DNA of 11,195 bases. Source: JABFRJ01 sp031379035. Its GTDB lineage: Bacteria; Pseudomonadota; Alphaproteobacteria; Rhizobiales; Hyphomicrobiaceae. The position numbers and the translations under genes were made by a program. The first letter of the stretch is position 1, and each line of letters opens with the position of its first letter. Below, one piece after another: positions 1 to 6,768 of the stretch. The notes beneath the pieces were generated by a model. That model saw only the letters and a program-made list of their open reading frames with translations, ran no database searches and was not told where the DNA came from. Where the stretch lies: positions 1 to 11,195 of the forward strand of contig JANNEU010000369.1 in the NCBI GenBank assembly GCA_031379035.1, given 5' to 3'.

Positions 1-1
1 G

Positions 2-2119
2 ACTGCGACCATTACCATCACTGGCCAGAACGACGCCCCCGTGGTCGTCGATCCGGCGCACCCCGGCGTGCCACCAACGGATCCCATGCACGTGGTGCCG
101 GTGCAGACCGGCAACGATGGCACAGCCATCACGCCGCTCACCGTCACTAACCTGTTCTACGACCCTGACACCAGTGACACACTGACCTTGTCGGTGCCGG
201 CCGTCAGCCTGCCACCTGGGATCAGCTTCGATCCGGCCACCGGCACGTTCTCCGGCACGCCGAGCGCCTCGGCGAGCCAGGGCGGCCCCAACGGCGACGG
301 CACCTACGCTGTCACGGTCACGGCCACCGACAGTCACGGCGCGACAGTGACCACCATCGTCACCTTCTCCATCGGCAACGTGGCCCCAGTCGCGACAGCA
401 GACACCAACTCCGTCCAGGAACACGGCACCACCTCTGGCACCGTGCTCGCCAATGATCACGACGGCGGCGGCGATACAGACCCGCTGACGGTCGGCCAAG
501 TCAATGGCAGCGCTGCCGGCATCGGACATCCGATCACACTGCCCTCGGGCGCCGTGCTGACGCTCAACGCCGATGGCACCTACGTTTACAACCCGAACGG
601 TGTGTTCCAATCACTCAGCGTCGGGAGCACCGGCACTGACAGCTTTACCTATCAGATCAGCGACGGTCAGGGCGGCTTAACCACAGCCACAGTGGTGATT
701 ACGGTGGTGGGTGAAAACGATGCGCCCGTGGTCGTCGATCCAGCGCACCCCGGCACGCCGCCAACGGATCCCAACCATGTGGTTCCGCCAGTGATTGGCA
801 CGGATGGCAGCGCCATTGCGCCGCTGTCAATCGCTAACGTGTTTCACGATCCGGACTCTGGCGATGTCCTGCACCTCAGCGTCGATCCCGCCACGCTGCC
901 ACCCGGCATCACCTTCGATGCAGCGACCGGCACCTTCCAGGGCGTGCCAGGACCAACCGCTTCGCAGGGCGGTCCCAACAGCGATGGCATCTATACCGTG
1001 ATCGTCACCGCGGACGATGGCCACGGCGGCACAGTCAAAACCAGTGTCACGTTCACATTCACCAACGTGCCGCCGGTAGCGAACAACGATTTTGCGGTTT
1101 CCCAGCCTGGTGATTCTGTCCGGATCCCTGTGCTCGCCAACGACCACGATGGCGGCAGCGATACCGATCCGCTCACCGTGATCGCAGCAACCGCCAGCTC
1201 GGGCGCCGTGACGATCAATCCTGATGGATCGCTCGACTTCGCCCCTGCACCAGGCTTCGTCGGTCTGGCGACCATCACCTACACGATCAGCGATGGTCAG
1301 GGTGGGACGTCGACGGCAGTTGCTTATGTTCTAGTGACGCCGAACATTCATCCGACCGCACCGCCTGTCGACGTGCCGGCGCCCTTCGCGCCGACCTTGC
1401 CAGGCAACACTGGGATTGCGGCCAACGGTGCCGTTCTCTCGGCCGTGCATGGTTTTGATCCGCTGAACGCGTCGGCACCGGACAACAGCCACAAAGGGCT
1501 TGCTGCATCAGGTGTGATCGTTGCCGCAGCCAACGGCATCAGCCCGCTTGGCGGCAGCGGAACGACGTCGACGTCGATCGATCCACGCATCCTCAATCCG
1601 GTCTGGCGCCTCCAGCAGATGATCCAACATGACTTCGGCCATCCACAGGAGTCGTGGAACCCCGAAGGCCTGACCGGGTTCTCGCTCCGCTACACGTTTG
1701 CATCCGATCTTGATCAAGGCGGCAAAGCCCAGATCGTCATGGACAGCATGGTCCGCGACCGGACGTTGATTGTAAACCTGTCGAGCACCGAGCTGGCCAA
1801 CCATGCCCGTGTGATCGAGTACAAGGTCCTGCAGGCCAATGGACAGCCGCTGCCGGGATGGCTCGACCGGGCTGGACCGCAGGTGTTGATCGGCGAGCGG
1901 CCAGTTGATGTGGAAGTCGTACGGTTGCGCGTCATCGCGTTGCTCTCGGATGGCACAACTGTCGAGCGGGATGTCGAGATCCAGACGATGTCGGGAGAAA
2001 TCAAACCGCTCGTTGGCAAACGCGCCGACGCGGTGCCATTGTTCAGCGATCAACTTCGGGCGCAAACGCTGAGCGAAAACAGTGACCTCCAGGAACTGCT
2101 CAAAGCTCTCGGTCGCTGA
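2..2119 (+). CDS. Large multidomain Ig/cadherin-like repeat surface protein, 3' part (5' end outside window)
   Basis: The frame is open to the left edge, so this is the C-terminal end of a longer protein. The first ATG/GTG is not the start, because 13 in-frame residues before it match the end of the later repeat. Counting from the GTG at 41: residues 1-113 and 230-343 are Ig-like domains with the He_PIG/dystroglycan-cadherin signature LPPGISFDPATGTFSGTP and LPPGITFDAATGTFQGVP. Residues 114-229 and 344-432 are VCBS/tandem-95 cadherin-like domains with VLANDHDGG and FTYQISDGQGG. The two-domain unit repeats every 229 residues. Residues 435-515 are a Pro/Ala/Gly-rich linker. Residues about 540-655 form a non-repeated terminal domain (GQPLPGWL at 601-608, SDGT at 636-639) that looks like a diverged cadherin-like fold, followed by a 35-residue tail. 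Such proteins are usually secreted or surface-attached and adhesive. No RTX nonapeptides, LPXTG or autotransporter barrel is visible, so the export route is unknown. Confidence 0.9.
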   Translation, partial: TATITITGQNDAPVVVDPAHPGVPPTDPMHVVPVQTGNDGTAITPLTVTNLFYDPDTSDTLTLSVPAVSLPPGISFDPATGTFSGTPSASASQGGPNGDGTYAVTVTATDSHGATVTTIVTFSIGNVAPVATADTNSVQEHGTTSGTVLANDHDGGGDTDPLTVGQVNGSAAGIGHPITLPSGAVLTLNADGTYVYNPNGVFQSLSVGSTGTDSFTYQISDGQGGLTTATVVITVVGENDAPVVVDPAHPGTPPTDPNHVVPPVIGTDGSAIAPLSIANVFHDPDSGDVLHLSVDPATLPPGITFDAATGTFQGVPGPTASQGGPNSDGIYTVIVTADDGHGGTVKTSVTFTFTNVPPVANNDFAVSQPGDSVRIPVLANDHDGGSDTDPLTVIAATASSGAVTINPDGSLDFAPAPGFVGLATITYTISDGQGGTSTAVAYVLVTPNIHPTAPPVDVPAPFAPTLPGNTGIAANGAVLSAVHGFDPLNASAPDNSHKGLAASGVIVAAANGISPLGGSGTTSTSIDPRILNPVWRLQQMIQHDFGHPQESWNPEGLTGFSLRYTFASDLDQGGKAQIVMDSMVRDRTLIVNLSSTELANHARVIEYKVLQANGQPLPGWLDRAGPQVLIGERPVDVEVVRLRVIALLSDGTTVERDVEIQTMSGEIKPLVGKRADAVPLFSDQLRAQTLSENSDLQELLKALGR
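31..775 (+). repeat. Internal domain duplication, 687-bp period
   Basis: The segment beginning near 31 (GACGCCCCCGTGGTCGTCG) recurs near 718 (GATGCGCCCGTGGTCGTCG) with few mismatches, and the encoded residues VVVDPAHPG and PPTDP recur exactly 229 codons apart. The near-identity at DNA level in the linker (about 45-60 bp) contrasts with more diverged domain interiors, which suggests local homogenisation between repeat units. Further copies probably lie upstream of the window. Confidence 0.75.
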
Positions 2120-2122
2120 CAC

Positions 2123-2161
2123 GGTCTGGCGCGCCGTGCCGGGTCCGCAGCGTGCCAGACC
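2123..2161 (+). terminator. Stem-loop just after the large repeat-protein gene
   Basis: GGTCTGGCGCGC (2123-2134) pairs with GCGTGCCAGACC (2150-2161), 12 bp with a single G-U, and the loop is 15 nt. It begins 4 nt after the TGA. A short T-run (2172-2175) lies about 10 nt beyond the stem rather than directly after it, so it may be an imperfect intrinsic terminator or a 3'-end stabilising hairpin. Confidence 0.5.
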
Positions 2162-2187
2162 CTTGCGACAATTTTCGAGCGAAACCG

Positions 2188-2217
2188 GGCTGCGCTCGCC
2201 CTTGGGCGCGCGCAGCC
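2188..2217. terminator. Compound GC-rich hairpin between convergent genes
   Basis: GGCTGCGC (2188-2195) pairs with GCGCAGCC (2210-2217). Inside it, after a single T/C mismatch, CGCC (2197-2200) pairs with GGCG (2205-2208) around a CTTG loop. It lies 69 nt after the plus-strand stop at 2119 and 9 nt after the minus-strand stop at 2227, where a shared transcription barrier between convergent genes would be expected. No strong T-tract follows on either strand. Confidence 0.45.
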
Positions 2218-2226
2218 GTGCTGTGC

Positions 2227-2514
2227 TTATTCAGACACGGGACCAGTCCCACAGGAGCGGGCAACGGTTTTGGTCATTGATCGATCACAACGGTGCAGAG
2301 GTGAGCAGTAAAGCCGCTCGATCTTCGAGTACGATAGAATAGCTGTTCCGTGTGCACAGCGAACGACAATCTCGACAATAGGGCCGCGATCAAGTGCTGC
2401 TTCGACCCGTGGGGTGCGTTCAATCGATGGTGGCTTGATGAGGCCTCGATCCCCCGCTGACGGATAGGAGGTCATCGCTGCGAGAACGAGGCCGTTTGCG
2501 AGTAGTGACGCCAT
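2227..2514 (-). CDS. Small putative exported Cys-containing hypothetical protein
   Basis: 95 residues. I do not recognise a named family. The start is an ATG preceded by AAAGGA about 9 nt upstream on the minus strand, a good Shine-Dalgarno. Residues 1-20 are hydrophobic and signal-like, though without an N-terminal Lys/Arg. The core, residues about 43-71, reads RGPIVEIVVRCAHGTAILSY followed by a Cys-x7-Cys stretch, with a further Cys near residue 88, so it looks like a compact disulfide-bearing domain. It is convergent with the large repeat-protein gene, and a strong hairpin sits right after its stop. A TATAAT box lies about 155 nt upstream on the same strand. Export and disulfides are inference. 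It could still be a chance ORF, but the ribosome site, flanking hairpin and convergent placement argue for a real gene. Confidence 0.55.
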   Translation of the reverse strand: MASLLANGLVLAAMTSYPSAGDRGLIKPPSIERTPRVEAALDRGPIVEIVVRCAHGTAILSYSKIERLYCSPLHRCDRSMTKTVARSCGTGPVSE

Positions 2515-2888
2515 TGTACAACATCCTTTGGTCCGGTGGCTTCCCGGCCGTCCTATGGCGGCCGTGTTTACAGGCTGTCAGCCACACGCTGGTAAGGGGA
2601 GCTGCAAATCGCGGGCCAGATTCAACCTCTGGGCAAAGTGTCTGAACGCAACGTGCCAAGCTCACCTGATTATAGGGCAATTTTTCATATCAGCTATTTG
2701 AATAACCCCATGTCCCGATGGGTCTCGGATGCTATGCGCAGTGCGTCGTGTTGAGTCGCCGCCCGTTCCGCTTGCTGCCGTGCGTTCCCGGCACTCCTCA
2801 TTTTGACACCTGTGTTGCAACCGTGAGAGCGCTGGCCAGTGAGCTCGCCCATCCCGGTGCTGGACACAGCCCAGGCGAGACCTCTTCG
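2515..2888. other. Intergenic region between divergent small gene and L,D-transpeptidase
   Basis: 374 bp without a convincing gene. It holds the candidate TATAAT box for the minus-strand gene, a stem-loop at 2545-2564 in that gene's probable leader, and an AT-rich island (about 2668-2705) in otherwise GC-rich DNA that may serve promoters in both directions. An in-frame extension of the transpeptidase upstream to 2718 exists but lacks a signal peptide or ribosome site. Confidence 0.5.
2669..2674 (-). promoter_or_regulatory. Candidate -10 box for the small minus-strand gene
   Basis: On the minus strand the sequence reads TATAAT, preceded by an A-rich stretch (GAAAAATTGCCC). No good TTGACA is seen at 16-18 bp spacing. 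A transcript from here would carry a leader of about 150 nt containing a GC hairpin (CGGCCG at 2545-2550 with 2559-2564, extendable by two inner pairs). Confidence 0.3.
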
Positions 2889-3746
2889 ATGGCTTTGACG
2901 ATCAGCACACCGGCCCTGACCCGCATTGCCGCTGCGTGCGCGCTGTTGGCGTCGACGGCGTTGCCGGTTCAAGCGCAAGCCACGTTTTGGGATTGGGGTG
3001 GCGAGAAAAAAGTCAACGGCAGTGGCCGTGAGCTGGTGCGCATGACGGCAGCCAAGAAACCCGGCGATATCATCGTCAGCTTCAGCGATCGTAAGCTGTA
3101 TTTTGTCACTAAGCCCGGCGAAGCGCTGAGCTATCCGATTGCCATTCCGCGCGAACAGAGCCGCTGGCAGGGCATTATCGCCGTTACATCAAAGCGCGAG
3201 AATCCGTCGTGGACGCCGACGCCGACGATGCGGGCCGAGAACCCGAAATTGCCGTCCTGGGTGCCCGGTGGCCACCCGATGAACCCGCTGGGTATTCGCG
3301 CGCTGTATCTCGGCTCGAGTACCTACCGCATTCATGGCACGGACGCGCCCTGGACGATTGGTTCTGCCGTCTCAAAAGGCTGCGTGCGGATGTACAATCA
3401 GGATGTGGTCGACCTCTACCCACGCGTGCGCGTGGGCGCCTCGGTCCTGGTGACGTGGGAGAAGTTCGACGCCAAAGCCGATCCTGATGCGAAGATCGCG
3501 GCAGCACCCGATGCACCTGAACCACGCACAGCGCGCAAATCAGCAGAGAAAACCTTGCCGGCCGAACAAACAGCCAAGATCAAAACCGGTTCCTTGCCGC
3601 CGGTGCCCGATGCAGAGATTGCAGCAGCTCCACCGCGTAGCCGGGCCGATCTCGAGCCGGTGCGACCACGCGCAGCACTAACCCGCAAGCGTATAGCGCC
3701 ACCCATTGTCAAGAAGTACACGCCGCCCGAAGAACTTTCCATTTGA
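2889..3746 (+). CDS. L,D-transpeptidase (YkuD domain), periplasmic
   Basis: 285 residues from the ATG at 2889. This start gives a clean Sec signal peptide (residues 1-29 or 31, cleavage near VQA or AQA) with a weak AGGCGAG-type site upstream; the longer frame back to 2718 would bury it. The YkuD domain spans roughly residues 59-190. The catalytic motif is YRIHG (His149), then S(K)GCVRM with the nucleophile Cys165 and Arg167. This family forms 3-3 peptidoglycan cross-links or attaches lipoproteins to peptidoglycan, acting in the periplasm. Residues 193-285 are an Ala/Pro/Lys/Arg-rich tail, probably disordered, which many alphaproteobacterial homologues carry. Which of the possible transpeptidase activities it has cannot be told from sequence. 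It is monocistronic or paired with the hypothetical gene 111 bp downstream. Confidence 0.93.
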   Translation: MALTISTPALTRIAAACALLASTALPVQAQATFWDWGGEKKVNGSGRELVRMTAAKKPGDIIVSFSDRKLYFVTKPGEALSYPIAIPREQSRWQGIIAVTSKRENPSWTPTPTMRAENPKLPSWVPGGHPMNPLGIRALYLGSSTYRIHGTDAPWTIGSAVSKGCVRMYNQDVVDLYPRVRVGASVLVTWEKFDAKADPDAKIAAAPDAPEPRTARKSAEKTLPAEQTAKIKTGSLPPVPDAEIAAAPPRSRADLEPVRPRAALTRKRIAPPIVKKYTPPEELSI

Positions 3747-3770
3747 GCCGTTGTCTCACGCTAATTGTGC

Positions 3771-3799
3771 TGCTGGCGGGCGGCATTAACTCGCCAGCA
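3771..3799. other. Stem-loop between L,D-transpeptidase and next gene
   Basis: TGCTGGCG (3771-3778) pairs perfectly with CGCCAGCA (3792-3799) across a 13-nt loop, 24 nt after the transpeptidase stop. No T-tract follows. It may be a factor-dependent or weak terminator, or an RNA-stability element. Confidence 0.4.
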
Positions 3800-3857
3800 A
3801 CCAAATCACGTGACGGTTGCGGCGGTGAGCGTTGTCAGCTCTTTGAGGTCCGTTGAC

Positions 3858-4268
3858 ATGATCGACAGCGAAGCCCGAGAACACGTGCAACCGTTTGGGA
3901 CACCGCAGCCCGCGATCGAAAAGCTGCGGGAATCTGAGGATGGTCAGGCTCAGCCCTCGTTGCAGCGGCCGCTGCCGGCTCACGAGAGTGAGCTTGGGTC
4001 ACGGCTGGCTGAGATCCTAGCCCATCCCGACCGGTCCACTCTTGGTGCCTATGCCGCGGTGCTTGATCAGATTCGCGCCGAACTGAGTCTGTTGCAGCCA
4101 ATGGGGGGCGCTGAACCCCAAAGCGCGGCATTCGTGGGTCTGACCGACGGCGATGAATTCGCGGCGCTGTTTGAACACGAGCGGATAGCAACACCATTTT
4201 CTGCCCATGACATCGATGCGCTCGCCGCCTCGTTGTTGTCGCATACTGCACCGGGCCGTATGCCGTGA
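3858..4268 (+). CDS. Hypothetical protein, acidic, probably cytoplasmic
   Basis: 136 residues from the ATG at 3858, which has GAGG 10 nt upstream. The open frame extends further up to 3765 but without a better site. I do not recognise a family. The sequence has no signal peptide or membrane segment and is rich in Glu, Asp, Ala and Leu. Residues 45-83 look like amphipathic helices (LGSRLAEILAHP, LDQIRAELSLLQP), and the C-terminus has another helical stretch (DIDALAASLLSHT). Codons favour G/C in third position as in the neighbouring genes, supporting a real gene. It lies 111 bp after the transpeptidase on the same strand, separated by a hairpin, so co-transcription is possible but not shown. 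Confidence 0.6.
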   Translation: MIDSEAREHVQPFGTPQPAIEKLRESEDGQAQPSLQRPLPAHESELGSRLAEILAHPDRSTLGAYAAVLDQIRAELSLLQPMGGAEPQSAAFVGLTDGDEFAALFEHERIATPFSAHDIDALAASLLSHTAPGRMP

Positions 4269-4276
4269 ACCGTAGC

Positions 4277-4294
4277 CGCTGGCCGACGCCAGCG
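4277..4294. terminator. Stem-loop after the hypothetical gene
   Basis: CGCTGGC (4277-4283) pairs with GCCAGCG (4288-4294) around a CGAC tetraloop, 8 nt after the TGA at 4268. The following bases (TGATCTTG) are only modestly T-rich, so this is a candidate, not a textbook, terminator. Confidence 0.4.
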
Positions 4295-4486
4295 TGATCT
4301 TGAGGCTGCAATGGCCTGACTGCACGTCCGCCACGCTGACAGGCGCACATCCAGTGGGAGGCGTCCCATCGCCTTGAACGGTCGATCACTCAGCGCCGCG
4401 TTCAAGCTCACGCTCGTTCGCAATTGCTGTTCGAGCCTGATTTTGTGCACGCCAAGATGCTCCAAGGATCCCCGATCCACATCGTC

Positions 4487-4963
4487 CTAGTGCACGCGCT
4501 GTTGGGTCCAAAACGTCTCGGTCAGGGTAACCGCCCGGTGGATGCAGGAGAAATCGCCGCAATTTAATTGGTCGCGCGGCGGCAGAGTGTCCAACGTCTT
4601 GGCCAGCAGGCCTTGCGCAACCGCATAGATGCGCTGGCCGAGCGGGGTAAGGGTCACCCCAGTGCTGCCGCCCCCCGAAATTGAAAGAAACGGACTTAGG
4701 CTGCAACTCAGAGGACCGCTGCACTCCAAATCTTGCAGGCGCACGTGATCGTCCCGCAGGCAGGTTTCGCCGATCCGATGGATTGCCAGGCCCATTTCCC
4801 CCGCGATGCCGTGCAGGCCATGGGCGGCCAATTCCTCGCGTAAAGCTTCGGCGATCGCCATTTTCTGTTCGTCAATACAGCGCAGCGCTGCGAGATGGTC
4901 GCTGCGGCACGGTGGCGTCAACGTCATGACACCCTTGCGAGACACTTTTGGCACGATACTCAT
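4487..4963 (-). CDS. Hypothetical protein with a ModE/LysR-like winged-helix tail motif
   Basis: 158 residues from the ATG at 4963. A TTG six bases upstream and an ATG at 4927 (with AAGGG 4 nt before it) are alternative starts. Third codon positions are GC-biased, which supports coding. Residues about 93-115 read GGGSTGVTLTPLGQRIYAVA, resembling the wing and following helix of ModE-type (and, less closely, LysR-type) DNA-binding domains, where a Gly-rich wing is followed by L-T-x-x-G-x-x-L. The usual recognition helices before it are not recognisable, and the N-terminal half has scattered cysteines instead. No signal peptide is seen. It is convergent with the upstream hypothetical gene and is followed on the same strand by nothing obvious. 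A regulatory role is only a guess from the short motif. Confidence 0.5.
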   Translation of the reverse strand: MSIVPKVSRKGVMTLTPPCRSDHLAALRCIDEQKMAIAEALREELAAHGLHGIAGEMGLAIHRIGETCLRDDHVRLQDLECSGPLSCSLSPFLSISGGGSTGVTLTPLGQRIYAVAQGLLAKTLDTLPPRDQLNCGDFSCIHRAVTLTETFWTQQRVH

Positions 4964-5184
4964 ACTCAACTTTCGGACGGGTGTGTTGCGAAACTATGTT
5001 CTGTTGCTCCGATGCCGGGACGGCGCCTCGCCGTATGCAGCGGCCCGCGTACGCTGCTCGCCGCGTTGGACAGCTAGAGCCGGTTGGACTGCGTCAACGA
5101 TCCACCGGCGCTTGCCGGCAGTCCATGCGGTGGCACGACACAACCGCTGGCAATTTTCAGGAGCGCGATGGGGATACAATGCCA

Positions 5185-5592
5185 TCAACGCGGAATGATC
5201 AGCGTCTGGCCAGGGCTCAATGCTGCAGACTGCAATCGGTTGGCGCTCATCAGGGCCGCGATGGATACTTTGTGACGCCGTGCGATCCCGTAGAGGGTAT
5301 CGCCGTGAACGACGATCACCCCGGTGGCGGTGAGAGCAGTCTGGCGGAAACGATTTTCAGCGAGCCGCGGTGGGGTGGTGTACGGCACCGCGGTAGGGAG
5401 TGGCGCGGGCGGCGTGGTCCATATCGGCGTGGCGAGCGGTGCCACAGGCGCGGGCGCTCGGCTGACCGGCTGGGGCAGTGGCGATCCCAAATCGGCCCGC
5501 GGCGTGGAGGCGCTGCACCCGGCCACCAACCATCCGGCGGCCAGAGCCGCGATGAACGTGCCTGTATGGCGCTGTCCAATATTCTGACGCAT
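5185..5592 (-). CDS. LysM-domain lipoprotein
   Basis: 135 residues from the ATG at 5592, which has GGAG about 8 nt upstream. The longer frame to 5688 would place a charged stretch before the signal peptide. Residues 1-25 form a lipoprotein signal with lipobox LVAGC, so Cys26 should be lipidated. Residues 27-80 are a Pro/Ala/Thr-rich spacer. Residues 92-134 are one LysM domain (VIVVHGDTLYGIARRHKVS, then LSPGQTLIIP), which binds the glycan backbone of peptidoglycan. The N-terminal half and LysM placement resemble NlpD-type proteins, but there is no M23 peptidase domain. It is either a truncated relative or a stand-alone peptidoglycan-binding lipoprotein. It is divergent from another small lipoprotein gene. 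Confidence 0.88.
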   Translation of the reverse strand: MRQNIGQRHTGTFIAALAAGWLVAGCSASTPRADLGSPLPQPVSRAPAPVAPLATPIWTTPPAPLPTAVPYTTPPRLAENRFRQTALTATGVIVVHGDTLYGIARRHKVSIAALMSANRLQSAALSPGQTLIIPR

Positions 5593-5938
5593 GCGGTAAC
5601 TCCGGACGAACTTTCTTGCAAAGTGCCAAATCCTGGTTAACGCCGTCTCAACGGCGCGGCGCGGACCATCGTCGCGTTTGCACAACACTTTTACTAGCGG
5701 GGTGTTTGATCATCGCTGCGACAGCGCAGAAAAAGGCCCGCTATCTCGGGCACGATTTTGTGCATTCAGACATCCGATCAGCCTCTCCTGATGCTCGGCG
5801 TTCGTTCGCTCCGCAATTGTAATTATGCGACTGGCCGGGCGACTGAGACATACAAATGTTGTTCTACATGGAGGTAAATCTTCGTCAGAGAATCAGACGA
5901 CAGCTCGGCGTGTCGATCGCTTGCTCAAGGGGGCGCAC
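5593..5938. other. Divergent intergenic region between two lipoprotein genes
   Basis: 346 bp. It holds the minus-strand terminator at 5730-5751 and presumably promoters for both flanking lipoprotein genes. I could not identify a convincing -35/-10 pair. A 25-codon ORF (5868-5945) overlapping the downstream start has no ribosome site, and a plus-strand ORF from 5616 uses a TTG start; neither is called. Confidence 0.4.
5730..5751 (-). terminator. Rho-independent terminator reading on the minus strand, upstream of the LysM lipoprotein gene
   Basis: On the minus strand GCCCG-AGATAG-CGGGC is followed after one C by TTTTT, the classic stem plus U-tract layout. It is the best intrinsic terminator in the window, yet no minus-strand coding gene ends just before it. 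It lies 138 nt upstream of the LysM lipoprotein start on the same strand, so a transcript started further right would meet it before the gene. A weaker T4 run (5755-5758) follows the stem on the plus strand as well. Confidence 0.6.
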
Positions 5939-6385
5939 ATGCTGAGGCAGATACTGACTTTCGGGGGCGTGCTTGGAACACTTTGTGTTGCAGGCTGCGG
6001 CGCAGACTTGGGACCGGCAGCTCTCACGACCGGGGCTATCAGTCCCGCTGCACCGGAAGGTATTGCTGGAACCAGCGTCGCGCACGGCCAAAAAGTCCGC
6101 GTGTTTACACTGGCAGGACTTGGCGATGGCTGCGGTTCGACGGCGCCGCCGCGACTGACGATCGACAAGGCGCCCAGCAAAGGATCTGTCACGTTTGATC
6201 CGGTTGAGCCGACGGTGGTCCAATACAGCTTGTCTGGCAGATGTATCGGTAATCGGGTCGCGAGCACTAGCGTTTATTATGCGCCGCGTCCCGGCGAAAC
6301 TGGACCCGACACGTTCACGGTGTCGGCGCATGCCGGGCGCTCGACGGTGGCGACACGAAAAATCGATGTCAAAATAGCTGAATGA
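5939..6385 (+). CDS. Small lipoprotein with Ig/cadherin-like C-terminal motif
   Basis: 148 residues from the ATG at 5939, preceded by AAGGGGG at a 5-nt spacing. The frame continues upstream to 5825, but that extension is highly charged and unlike a signal peptide. Residues 1-19 form a lipoprotein signal with lipobox CVAGC (Cys20). The mature part has two more cysteines, Cys65 and Cys102, which could form a disulfide. The C-terminal half (about residues 68-146) looks like a beta-sandwich: alternating strands and the motif YYAPRPGETGPDTFTVSA, which resembles the last strands of tandem-95/Big_9-type cadherin-like domains (the same style as the large repeat protein at the left edge). I do not recognise a named family. 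It is probably anchored in the outer membrane facing the periplasm; its partner is unknown. Confidence 0.8.
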   Translation: MLRQILTFGGVLGTLCVAGCGADLGPAALTTGAISPAAPEGIAGTSVAHGQKVRVFTLAGLGDGCGSTAPPRLTIDKAPSKGSVTFDPVEPTVVQYSLSGRCIGNRVASTSVYYAPRPGETGPDTFTVSAHAGRSTVATRKIDVKIAE

Positions 6386-6768
6386 CTCGAACCGGCGACG
6401 CTCTTGCGTGGTGCCGTGCGGCATGAGGTGCGTGTCATGCGGTGACGTAACGCACCTAAATCCACGGCCGGCATGGCAGGTCGCTGACAACCATTTGTAT
6501 CACCGATCGCGCCGACTGCCTTGCCGTCACGAAACATTGCGCAGCGCCGGCGCTCATTTCGCTCGCCTGGGTGGTCAACTGCCGAGCAAAGACGCGGCGT
6601 TGGCTGGAGGCTGTCGTGAAGTGTCCGTGTCGCGGCATATCTGATGAACGGCGCCAATGGGTCGCGAGCCAAGAAACAGTTGTCCAGTGGACAGCCCATG
6701 GCGTTAACGGATGATGAGGCATTGGGGCCGCAAAGTGTGAGACAACACCGCCCCGGAGCCGATGCGTG
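6386..6768. other. Gene-poor stretch upstream of the pilin gene
   Basis: 383 bp. Apart from the stem-loop at 6426-6457 and a short inverted repeat TGTCC-AGT-GGACA (6681-6693), I see nothing in it. ORFs crossing it on either strand have Arg/Cys/Ser-rich, non-protein-like translations. The pilin promoter should lie in its right end, but no convincing boxes were found. Confidence 0.4.
6426..6457. other. Strong stem-loop downstream of the small lipoprotein gene
   Basis: AGGTGCGT (6426-6433) pairs with ACGCACCT (6450-6457), and inside it GTCA (6434-6437) pairs with TGAC (6443-6446) with a 3-nt bulge and a 5-nt loop: 12 bp in all. It starts 40 nt after the stop. No T-tract follows, so it may be a 3'-end structure rather than an intrinsic terminator. 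Confidence 0.4.

Noticed and set aside
3835..4480. Minus-strand ORFs of 184 and 137 codons
   Set aside because: Their composition is Arg/Gln/Ser-biased and they oppose a plus-strand frame with a ribosome site and GC-biased third positions.
5617..5628. Minus-strand TGGCAC...TGCA resembling a sigma-54 promoter ahead of the LysM gene
   Set aside because: The spacing between the GG and GC elements is four bases too short for a functional -24/-12 pair.
4948..5640. Plus-strand 230-codon ORF
   Set aside because: It lies opposite the LysM lipoprotein gene and its translation is Arg/Gly-rich without recognisable domains.
5616..5822. Plus-strand 68-codon ORF with a lipobox-like LLLAGC
   Set aside because: It has only a TTG start without a ribosome site, runs through the hairpin at 5736-5751 and has no supporting context; the lipobox match is short.
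5868..5945. 25-codon ORF overlapping the start of the small lipoprotein gene, a possible leader peptide
   Set aside because: There is no ribosome site before its ATG, and the GGAGG just after it is inside the ORF; no regulatory codon pattern is visible.
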